A stretch of DNA of 57,159 bases, taken from the NCBI GenBank assembly GCA_947494095.1, contig CANLTI010000030.1, positions 1 to 57,159 on the forward strand, given 5' to 3'. The stretch's first letter is position 1. The number at the start of each line of letters is the position of its first letter. The stretch comes from an uncultured Pseudomonadales bacterium (GTDB lineage: Bacteria > Pseudomonadota > Gammaproteobacteria > Pseudomonadales > Cellvibrionaceae). The position numbers and the translations under genes were made by a program. The notes under the pieces are model-generated. The model was not told the origin of the DNA, searched no databases, and was given only the letters and a program-made list of their open reading frames with translations. Shown piece after piece: positions 44,302 to 52,199 of the stretch.

Positions 44302-44647
44302 TATGTGTATTCTCTTTGCATTAGCCTAATGCAAAGCACAAATAGCGGGCAAGTAGCCGATGAGTTAGGCGCGTATTGAGGCCTTGGCAGTGTGAAGCTC
44401 AAGCGTCGGACGTCGCGTTATTGACGCGGGTTTCCTGGGGTTTTGGCGCCGTCTGTTGGCGCGTTAACCTTGCATAGTTGCCGTTGGTTTCGAGTGTGTA
44501 GGCGATTAAAGCCGGCATGCTCGGTTGTTTAGCTGTTTGAGGCTAGGGCAATTGCTTGTTTGCTTATAAATGCGAAGCATTTGGCTGCGCACTGCGTTAT
44601 TCATCGGTGTTTTAAGGTCAGTGTTTTAAGGTTTGGCCTTAAAATCG

Positions 44648-44679
44648 GTTAGCTTGCGGATAATGGCTCGCAAGCTAAC
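44648..44679 (-). promoter_or_regulatory. Hairpin in the rne leader region
   Basis: Perfect 11-bp stem GTTAGCTTGCG / CGCAAGCTAAC with a 10-nt loop, about 350 bp upstream of the rne start. E. coli rne has a 361-nt leader with hairpins through which RNase E controls its own mRNA. A similar role here is possible but not shown. The rest of the 44302-45222 spacer between the divergent rne and rluC shows no gene. Confidence 0.4.
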
Positions 44680-45222
44680 AAAAACTACTCGCACGAGTTT
44701 GTGCGTTGCTTAGTGCTCAATGTTTCTTTTTATGGCGGTTAGTCTAGGGCTTTTGCATTGGCCGTCGTTTTATTAGCGCCGTTATTGTTTGCCTTTAATA
44801 GGCTGATGGTGCTGGGAGGTAGTCAAGCTTTACCGGAGTAAATTGTGCTTTAAATACGTAGCACCATCGCGTTGGCGCGCACACGGGTTAATTCTGGTTG
44901 TGAATCACGGCGCTATTGAAGCAATGGCTCATAGTGCGGTGATGACTCGAGAGAGCTAACGGGTGGGGTTGCCAGTAAGTTGCATGGTTAAAACCGTTCA
45001 TGTGCTGGTCACTCAATCGGTCTGCTAGGTAGGTATAAATCATGCGCTTAAAACACAACCCTAGCAGCGTGACAGCCGTATGAGTGTAGCACTTGGTTTT
45101 AAGCCTTTCAAATATCTTGCCACTTTAATCATGGCTTATATTTTTAAGATGGTTGCAATGCGTGTAAAATGGTTTTTTTTTGCGCCAGAGAAATAGCGTT
45201 GGCGCATTTTAGGGCAGCGAGC

Positions 45223-46173
45223 ATGAGTGAAGTCAGGTTAATAGAAGTACCCGAAGATTATGCGGGCCAAAGGCTCGATAATTTTTTGTTGGCACGCTTA
45301 AAGGGCGTGCCAAAATCTATGATTTATCGCGTGATTCGCAAAGGTGAGGTGCGCGTTAATAAGGGGCGTGCCAAACCCGATCGTAAGCTTGTGGGTGGCG
45401 ATGTGGTGCGTGTGCCGCCTATACGCGTTAAAGAAGTCGAGCAAGTGACACCGTCGCAGGGGCTTGTAAACACATTGGATGAGGCTGTTATTTATGACGA
45501 TAACGGCTTGTTGATTATCAATAAACCCTCTGGCCTTGCTGTGCACGGCGGCAGCGGGATCAATATTGGGATGATTGAGGCGCTACGCCAAGCTTATAAG
45601 TCTCCTTTTTTGGAGCTAGTGCACCGGTTGGATCGCGATACTTCGGGCTGTGTCATGGTTGCCCGTAAGCGTAGCGTACTTAAGCATTTACAAGAGGCCC
45701 TGCGCCATAAAGGTGTGATACAAAAGCGCTATTTGGCGGTGGTGAATGGCCATTGGCCAAAGCATATTACATCGGTGGATGTACCACTTAAGCGGTGTGA
45801 ATATCCCAATGGTGAGCGTGTTGTACGGGTACACAATGAAGGCAAGCCTTCGGTCACGCATTTTAAGGTGATACAGTACTTTGACGGTTGTACGCTGGTT
45901 GCAGTTAAGCCTTTGACCGGTCGCACCCACCAAATTAGAGTCCATGCGCTTCATGCCGGGCATCCATTGGTGGGTGATGATAAATACACCACACCTGAGT
46001 TAAATAAAGTGATGCGGGCCAAGGGGTTTAAGCGCCTTTGCTTGCATGCTTACAACTTGGGCCTAAAACTGGCCGATGACTCTAAGGTGAGTGTCACAGC
46101 GCCTTTACCACAAGAAATTGAAGCGCCCTTAAAACGCATGGGCTTAGAGGATTTTGATGTTCGTCATTTTTGA
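45223..46173 (+). CDS. rluC: 23S rRNA pseudouridine(955/2504/2580) synthase
   Basis: 316 aa from ATG 45223, preceded by AGGG; the upstream TTG extension is not family-like. An S4 RNA-binding domain lies at about 12-75 (GQRLDNFLLARLKGVPKSMIYRVIRKGEVRVNKGR). The RluA-type catalytic domain has the motif LVHRLDRDTSGCVMVARK with the catalytic Asp. LTGRTHQIRVHALHAGHPLVGDDKY is the second family signature. Divergent to rne, as in many gammaproteobacteria. Confidence 0.95.
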   Translation: MSEVRLIEVPEDYAGQRLDNFLLARLKGVPKSMIYRVIRKGEVRVNKGRAKPDRKLVGGDVVRVPPIRVKEVEQVTPSQGLVNTLDEAVIYDDNGLLIINKPSGLAVHGGSGINIGMIEALRQAYKSPFLELVHRLDRDTSGCVMVARKRSVLKHLQEALRHKGVIQKRYLAVVNGHWPKHITSVDVPLKRCEYPNGERVVRVHNEGKPSVTHFKVIQYFDGCTLVAVKPLTGRTHQIRVHALHAGHPLVGDDKYTTPELNKVMRAKGFKRLCLHAYNLGLKLADDSKVSVTAPLPQEIEAPLKRMGLEDFDVRHF

Positions 46174-46795
46174 TTGGGATGGTACGGTTAGTGACTCTAC
46201 GGGCAAAATAGTACGGTGTGTGCAGCAAGCCGGGCATGCGTTAAATTTGCCGATGTTAGCGCCTGAGCAAATTCAGGAGATTATTGGGCTGAGTTTACCC
46301 AAAGCCATTGCCGTACTGTACCCCTTATTAGATCGTGCAGGTATTGAGGCCCTAGCCACAGCGTACAGTCAGCATTATGTGGCCGATACTGAGGTGCCTG
46401 GTTTTTACCCCGGTGCGCGAGAGGCTTTAGAGCAATTGCGTGATGCCGGCATAACACTTGGTGTAGCAACGGGTAAAAGCCGTAAAGGCTTAAACCGCGT
46501 ATTAGAGCAACTGGCGCTGGTTGGCTTTTTTAGCGCAACTCGCACCGCCGATGAAACCGCCTCAAAACCCCACCCCCAAATGCTCAATGAGCTACTGGCA
46601 GAGCAAAATTTTACTGCCGAGCAAGCGTTGATGGTGGGTGATACGGAGTTTGATATGGCAATGGCTAAGGCCATTGGTATGCCCCGTATTGCAGTCGATT
46701 ATGGCGCGCATCATATTGACCGATTAAAAGCCTATGACCCTGTCTTATGTGTTGGCGATTTGCGAGATATTAGCCGTAAACTGGTAGGTGTTTAG
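46157..46795 (+). CDS. HAD-IA family phosphatase
   Basis: 212 aa from ATG 46157. Motif I is FVIFDWDGTVSDSTG, motif II is GVATGKSRKGL, and motifs III/IV lie in SKPHPQM and MVGDTEFDMAMAKAIG. It overlaps the rluC end by 17 nt. The rluC-HAD pair is conserved in pseudomonads, where the phosphatase follows rluC and precedes sppA; sppA is missing here. Its substrate is unknown. Confidence 0.9.
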   Translation: MFVIFDWDGTVSDSTGKIVRCVQQAGHALNLPMLAPEQIQEIIGLSLPKAIAVLYPLLDRAGIEALATAYSQHYVADTEVPGFYPGAREALEQLRDAGITLGVATGKSRKGLNRVLEQLALVGFFSATRTADETASKPHPQMLNELLAEQNFTAEQALMVGDTEFDMAMAKAIGMPRIAVDYGAHHIDRLKAYDPVLCVGDLRDISRKLVGV

Positions 46796-46813
46796 CGGCT
46801 ATGCCTTTAAATA

Positions 46814-46855
46814 CGCAACCAGGCCTTAACTTTTAAGCTCTGGTTGCGCAGGGGC
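46814..46855. terminator. Hairpin between convergent genes, probable terminator
   Basis: CGCAACCAG and CTGGTTGCG form a 9-bp stem with a 17-nt loop, followed by CAGGGGCTTTT. It lies between the HAD gene and the P450 gene, which converge. The T tract is short. Confidence 0.5.
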
Positions 46856-46878
46856 TTTTGTCGTCGTAACTATTGTGG

Positions 46879-48393
46879 CTATTCGATAGTGTGTGCACGA
46901 GCGTATTGTGGTGAGGGCTGGCTATTCACGGTTGGGCTAGCTGGTTGAGTTTGAGGTTGAGTTGCTTGAGCTGTAGCTGCTGGAGCCATGCCCTGTGGAG
47001 TCATAGCCGCTGGCTGCAAGGCGACTGCGCTCACCCTTAAGTGTGCAGGTGTAGCCGCTAAGCGATATTGGCTTTTTACTGCCGGCTTTGTATTATCGAG
47101 CGTGATGTTGTAGTGCTTAAGTAGCTCGATAAGAATGATTTTTTGCTCGGTGAGCGATAGCTGCATGCCAGGGCATAAGCGTGGGCCACCGCCAAAAGGG
47201 CTGAGCTCTACGGCAGATTGCTTTTTTTGTTCGGGGGTAAAAGCCTGCCAGCGGGCGGGGTTAAAGTGCTCGCTGTGCTCAAAGAGCGCAGTGTTGTGAT
47301 TGCCGGCGGCCAAGAGTACGGCCACGGTCGTGCCTTTTGAGATATAGACACCATTAATAACTTCATCACCCAGCGGCTCTAGCAATAAAAAAGGCACGGC
47401 AGGCTCAAGGCGCAGCGCCTCTTGGCAGGCGCCAAGCGTCAGCGGGAAGTTATCTAAATCTTGCCATTGCAATGGACCTTGCGGGGGGTAGTGCTGGGTG
47501 ATTTCATCGCGCACTGTTTGTTGCAGGTTTTGGTTTTTTGCGAGGTAATACACCGCCCACGCCACAGTGCTGGCGGTGGTGTCTTCGCCTGCGCTAAGTA
47601 AAGTAATAATGTTGCCGTAAATAATCTCTTCGCTAAACGCTTGTCCTTGCTCATCTTTGGCGAGTAACAAGGCCTCTAAAATAGTATTGGGTTCGTGCTC
47701 GGGGGTGAGTTGGCTTTTGGTGGTGCGAATAAACTGTAAGATTTCTTTGCGTACATACGCTAAAGAGGTGTCCAGTGTTTTTTGGCAAGGCCGCATAAGG
47801 CGCGAGTAAAGCGTCGGCGGGGTACTGGTGCGGCTGAGCTGGTCAAAAACAATGTTGAGGTGGCCTTGCAATTTACTGTCTGGGTTATTGAGGGTGTTAA
47901 TGTCGTAACCAAAAGCTAGCTCACAGGTGATATCGACAAGGAGCCTGTGTAGTTGTGTGCGCATGTCAAACGACTGCGGCGCTTGTTTAATATTCGCTAA
48001 AAAGCGCGCCACTGACTTTTGAATAATAGGCAGCATGCGCTTGATGTTTTTAGGTTTGAACGCCGGAGCTAACAGCTGGCGGTAGTTTTTCCATTGTTCG
48101 CCTTCGCTCGAAAAGGCGCCGTGCACGCTGGCATTTTTGTATATTGACTCAATATGTTTAGCGCGACGATAGCGTGAGGGCCGCTGCTTGAGAATATCAA
48201 AAACCACGGCCGCATTGGACACCACTACAACCGGTTTGTTGAAGAGGCGAATTTTGTAGGTATCGCCCAGTGCTTTAGCGTGCTTGTAAAAGTAGGTATG
48301 AATCTCATCCGGTTTAAACTGCCCAAGGTTACCTTTGAGCCAATGCTCTTTAGGGGAGGGGAGGTCTTTGAGCGTTCTGGGGATGTTTGGCAT
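46879..48393 (-). CDS. Cytochrome P450
   Basis: 504 aa. The I-helix motif is SAGEDTTAS, the K-helix ExxR is EALR, and the heme loop with the Cys ligand is FGGGPRLCPGMQLS. The fold is that of soluble bacterial P450s of the CYP110/CYP4-like type, without an N-terminal anchor. The last ~50 residues form an unusual Gln/Pro/Ala/Thr-rich tail after the normal end of the catalytic domain. No ferredoxin or reductase gene is adjacent. The substrate cannot be told. Confidence 0.93.
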   Translation of the reverse strand: MPNIPRTLKDLPSPKEHWLKGNLGQFKPDEIHTYFYKHAKALGDTYKIRLFNKPVVVVSNAAVVFDILKQRPSRYRRAKHIESIYKNASVHGAFSSEGEQWKNYRQLLAPAFKPKNIKRMLPIIQKSVARFLANIKQAPQSFDMRTQLHRLLVDITCELAFGYDINTLNNPDSKLQGHLNIVFDQLSRTSTPPTLYSRLMRPCQKTLDTSLAYVRKEILQFIRTTKSQLTPEHEPNTILEALLLAKDEQGQAFSEEIIYGNIITLLSAGEDTTASTVAWAVYYLAKNQNLQQTVRDEITQHYPPQGPLQWQDLDNFPLTLGACQEALRLEPAVPFLLLEPLGDEVINGVYISKGTTVAVLLAAGNHNTALFEHSEHFNPARWQAFTPEQKKQSAVELSPFGGGPRLCPGMQLSLTEQKIILIELLKHYNITLDNTKPAVKSQYRLAATPAHLRVSAVALQPAAMTPQGMAPAATAQATQPQTQPASPTVNSQPSPQYARAHTIE

Positions 48394-48634
48394 TAGGTAT
48401 CCGAGCTAAAAACTGTGCATTCTAGCGGCTGAATCGGTACTGCCTAGCCTTTTATTGATAATTAAGGGGTCCTTTTCTTTTTATTGGCGCCGTTTTTTTG
48501 AAAAGGGTGCCTAAAGAGGCTTAATCAAGCGCTTTTTACGACTGTTTGATTGGTGGTTGTTTGATTTGCAGCCAACAAGACAGCCTCGGTTTCGATACGA
48601 TCAACGCAAAGCCTAACCTTGCGCTCCTTTTATG

Positions 48635-48727
48635 TCATTATTCAGAGGTACCGGAAGAGGTACCGAGTACCGGAGCTGGGCACTAATGAATCATTAGCGC
48701 CCAATTTCCGCACCTCTGAATAGTTAC
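48635..48727. repeat. Family A palindromic mini-element, copy A6
   Basis: Two left ends of family A meet head to head around AATGAATCATT: CATTATTCAGAGGTACCGG ... GAGCTGGGCACT at the left and AGCGCCCAATTTCCG ... CACCTCTGAATAGTTAC at the right. GAGGTACCG is repeated inside. The ~93 bp could fold to one long hairpin. The rest of 48394-48767 has no gene. Confidence 0.85.
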
Positions 48728-48767
48728 CTTTTTTGTTTGCCTAGCTTGCGTCGGTAGTCGTCACAGC

Positions 48768-50285
48768 CTACTGGGTTTTGATTATGTTTGATGCGGGTGA
48801 CTCGCCAGATGCGTTAGCTGCAAAAATGCGGTAGCGGTAAACGGCACGGCTTAAAGGGTTTTGTGCAATCAGCGTATCAACAAATAGAGTGTCCACCTTG
48901 GGGTTAAAGGCTTGTTTGCCGTCACTGATATGACTCCCTATTGTGACCCAAGGCCCCCAAGGTTGCCAAACTTGCCAGAGTGGGTTTTTGAGGCTGCGCT
49001 CAATACGGTAGTGCTGGCCAACGGGCGAGCCCATCCACGCTACGGCCCCGTTTTTTGTAATGCTGCGCAGTTTAGGGGGCTCGGGTATGGGCAGTGGCGC
49101 CGCCGCGTTGCGCCCTTCTAGCTGTGCTTGTGCTTTACGGACTAAAGTGACGACCTTGAGCTCTTCGTTGGAGTCACCTTCGGCAAAGCCGGGCAGGTGG
49201 TAGCTATAGTGGCCGGTATATTCTTTATGCCAATAAAAGCCGCCGTTATGCCTGTGCCCACGCAGCCCCCAAATAAAAGCACCAGCAGCGCGGGCGCCGT
49301 TATAGTCATAGTGCACAGCCTTTTGCATTATGGCATCAAGACCGGCAGCATCTTTGAGTCCGTACTCGCCAATCAAATACACTTTTTTCCCGTTAATGGT
49401 TTTAAGGTCTTGCTCTATTTGTGCGGGGTTATTGTTGTTATTGGTGGTGTAAAAATGATTGGAAATAATATCGATATTAGGATCTTCAAGCGAAGACGGT
49501 AATATTTTTAAATAGGTACCATCGATGACCAACTGCTGCGGTGCATTATGCTTAATAACCGCTGCCGTTTGCTGAACAAAAGCAGTGGTCGAATGGTGCA
49601 ATTCGTTACCTGTTTCCCAAGCCATAATGGCTTTTTCTTGTGAGTATAAGCGCCCCGTTATGGTGTTTTTACGGTTGATGACGGTGCGAATAATATGTAA
49701 ATACGCTTGGTAGGTTTTACTGTGTGTGTCGTAAAAGTCTTCGGCTGTCTCGTGATAAAAGGCCGCGAGCTGTTCCCGTCCGCCCCACCATTGCCAATGA
49801 TCTATAAAGGGCAGTATTAAGCGTAAATGGTGTTTTTCGGCTAGGGCAATCATGCGGTCGTAAACCACCATGGCGTTTTCATTGAGCCTTGGCATACCGT
49901 TTGGGGTTGTGGGGGGTAAAATATGGGTTTCTCTTTTGCACGCCTCATCATAAGGCGTTGCCACCGACAATACATAGATGCGCATGGCTTTGTGGCCGGT
50001 GCGCACTAGGGCTTTTATCCAATTCTCTTGTTCATCGGCTGTGGGCCATTGAAAATACTGCCCCCAGCCTCTTGGGTCTTGTGAGCAGGCGCCTGCTGCA
50101 TCGTTTTCAATGCGGTGTAATTCGGGGGCGTGTATGCCGGCAAACCGAAACTCTTGATCGCCATTGAGCAGTCGGTGCCCATCGCGGCTAATAAAATGCG
50201 AAAACTCTGCAGAGGCCGTCATCGCGCCTAAGTACAACGCAGCGCCCACTAGCAGGCATACTTTTTTTATCGGTGGTACTCTCAT
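48768..50285 (-). CDS. Secreted GH5-like glycoside hydrolase
   Basis: 505 aa from ATG 50285 (AAGGA eight bases before); in-frame starts up to 50366 give a long basic extension before the signal peptide. Signal peptide at about 1-26 (VCLLVGAALYLGAMTASA). The (beta/alpha)8 core has the GH5/clan A pattern: MAWETGNELHH with the acid/base Glu and YLIGEYGLKDAAG with the nucleophile Glu. After about residue 400 comes a fibronectin-III-like beta domain (HYRIERSLKNPLWQVWQPW, YRYRIFAANASGESPAS). It probably attacks a beta-mannan or glucan; the exact subfamily is not clear. Confidence 0.78.
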   Translation of the reverse strand: MRVPPIKKVCLLVGAALYLGAMTASAEFSHFISRDGHRLLNGDQEFRFAGIHAPELHRIENDAAGACSQDPRGWGQYFQWPTADEQENWIKALVRTGHKAMRIYVLSVATPYDEACKRETHILPPTTPNGMPRLNENAMVVYDRMIALAEKHHLRLILPFIDHWQWWGGREQLAAFYHETAEDFYDTHSKTYQAYLHIIRTVINRKNTITGRLYSQEKAIMAWETGNELHHSTTAFVQQTAAVIKHNAPQQLVIDGTYLKILPSSLEDPNIDIISNHFYTTNNNNNPAQIEQDLKTINGKKVYLIGEYGLKDAAGLDAIMQKAVHYDYNGARAAGAFIWGLRGHRHNGGFYWHKEYTGHYSYHLPGFAEGDSNEELKVVTLVRKAQAQLEGRNAAAPLPIPEPPKLRSITKNGAVAWMGSPVGQHYRIERSLKNPLWQVWQPWGPWVTIGSHISDGKQAFNPKVDTLFVDTLIAQNPLSRAVYRYRIFAANASGESPASNIIKTQ

Positions 50286-50371
50286 TTTGATCATCCTTAT
50301 GCGGCGCTGGCAGTAGCGCTTAAAGCTATGATAGCGGCGTAGTATATGGGTATTTTTAATTAACAATTTTT

Positions 50372-50580
50372 GTAACTATTCAACTCAGCTGATAAACCTC
50401 ACCTCATAGGGTGCTGATGGATTATTTTCTGGGCATTTAAGCGCCGGGAGCGCTTATATAGCGACCGCCCCAGCACGGATGCGTGGGGATAGACTTTGCA
50501 GGAGCACAAAGTCGTAGATGGCTTGAGCGGCCCAGTAAATGATTCATTAGCGCCTAATTTCGGTACCTCTGAATAGTGAC
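50372..50580 (-). repeat. Family A element, full copy A7
   Basis: About 209 bp, reverse orientation, ends GTAACTATTCA and CTGAATAGTGAC. Read on its own strand it contains GACTTTG-TGCTCCTG-CAAAGTC (50492-50513), then the stems CCCCACG/CGTGCTGGGG and TCGCT-ATATA-AGCGC as in A8. It lacks the last two hairpins of A8. It lies in the divergent spacer of the two GH5 genes; 50581-50792 has no recognised site other than AT-rich sequence. Confidence 0.9.
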
Positions 50581-50792
50581 ACAATTTTTAATATTTATTT
50601 TTATACTTGGTTATTAACGTGTGAAAAGTACACATAATTTAATGCTAAATCGATGCGTGTTACTTCTTTTTTAGTTTGTGAGTGCTAGCAATATACTAAA
50701 TAAGACATGTTTAGTATATTGGCTGCGGAGTTGGTTTTTGCTGCTAAGTGATAGCAGTGTGATTGTATACTCAATAAATTAGGATAATAACT

Positions 50793-52136
50793 ATGTTGAA
50801 TTTTTTTACGCGCAGTGCGTTGATCGCTTTTGCGTTATTGGTGGTGGGTTGTGCGCAGCCGCGCAACGCCGACACTATTCGGCCACAAGGCAGTGATGCA
50901 TTTGTTCGTGTAGAGGGCAATCAATTTATTGTTGCCGGGCAGCCCTATCGCTATGTGGGTGTCAATATGTGGTATGGCGCTTATTTGGGGTCGCCCGAAT
51001 CTGATATTGGTGATCGCGCTCGTTTAGTCAAAGAGCTCGATTTTTTAAGTGATATGGGCGTAACGAACATTCGTGTATTAGGCGCCTCAGAAAAATCGAT
51101 TTTACGCGATGCGGTTAACCCAGCTATTAGTCACCGCGGCAAAATTCAGCGCGATGATATTTTACTGGGCTTAGATTTCTTATTGGTTGAAATGCGCAAG
51201 CGTAATATGCGGGCAGTCATTTATCTCAATAACTTTTGGGAGTGGTCAGGCGGTATGGCCACTTATTTATCGTGGGTTAAAAATGGGGAAATTGTTGACC
51301 CCAGTGATGCGGCAACCCCGTGGCCGGCGTTTCCGATATTCACCTCGCAATTTTATCGTGAGCCTGCGGCCATCGCGCTATTTAATAATTATGTAAAAAT
51401 GATGACCTCAAGGGTGAATTTAATTTCGGGCGTGGCGTATCGTGATGACCCTACTATTATGACCTGGCAGCTCGCCAATGAGCCGCGTCCAGGGCATAAA
51501 AGTCACAGCACGCCTTACTTACCCGCTTACTATCGCTGGATCAAACAAACATCAGACTTAATCAAATCACAAGCGCCGCACCAGTTAGTATCGTTAGGTT
51601 CGGAGGGAACTATGGGTTGCCTAGAAAGTGCTGAATGCGTTATGGGCTCACATACCGGGACAGGTATTGATTATATGACCTTTCATTTATGGATGAAAAA
51701 TTGGGGTTGGTATGATTCGGCGAACCCTGAAGCCACTTTTAATTCAGCACAAAAAACGGCCAGCGCTTACATTAAACAACATATTGCTTTTGCCAATGCC
51801 TTAGGCGTGCCTGCGGTATTAGAGGAGTTTGGTTTAGAGCGCGATGCCGGTAGCTTTGACCCAGCAACCACCACCACATACCGCGATGATTTTTATAAGC
51901 TTGTTTACGATGAAATAGAGCGCAATAGCGCTGCGGGCGGGCCATTAGTCGGTAGCAATATATGGGCGTGGGGCGGCTTTGGTAAAGCGCAGCATAGCGA
52001 TTATCGATGGCGCGCAGGCGATGGCCAATTTGTTGGTGATCCGCCACAAGAAGAGCAAGGCTTAAACTCGGTATATGCCGATGACACTTCAACGATCGAC
52101 TTAATGAGGCGGCATGCTAAAAGCCTTAAGCAATAA
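50793..52136 (+). CDS. GH5 beta-mannanase-like lipoprotein
   Basis: 447 aa. The lipobox LVVGC places the lipidated Cys at residue 20. The GH5 barrel runs from FIVAGQPYRYVGVNMWYG. The acid/base is E230 in QLANEPRPG and the nucleophile is E345 in VLEEFGLERDAGSF. HRGKIQRDDILLGLDFLLVEM and NFWEWSGGMATYLSWV match bacterial and fungal endo-mannanases of subfamily GH5_7. It would act on mannan or glucomannan at the cell surface. It precedes the GH3 gene by 63 bp on the same strand. AGGA lies nine bases before the ATG. Confidence 0.88.
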   Translation: MLNFFTRSALIAFALLVVGCAQPRNADTIRPQGSDAFVRVEGNQFIVAGQPYRYVGVNMWYGAYLGSPESDIGDRARLVKELDFLSDMGVTNIRVLGASEKSILRDAVNPAISHRGKIQRDDILLGLDFLLVEMRKRNMRAVIYLNNFWEWSGGMATYLSWVKNGEIVDPSDAATPWPAFPIFTSQFYREPAAIALFNNYVKMMTSRVNLISGVAYRDDPTIMTWQLANEPRPGHKSHSTPYLPAYYRWIKQTSDLIKSQAPHQLVSLGSEGTMGCLESAECVMGSHTGTGIDYMTFHLWMKNWGWYDSANPEATFNSAQKTASAYIKQHIAFANALGVPAVLEEFGLERDAGSFDPATTTTYRDDFYKLVYDEIERNSAAGGPLVGSNIWAWGGFGKAQHSDYRWRAGDGQFVGDPPQEEQGLNSVYADDTSTIDLMRRHAKSLKQ

Positions 52137-52199
52137 AGCCATTGCCTTCATGTTTGAAAATAGCCTCTAAATAGTAACAATAATAATACGAGTAGAGAT

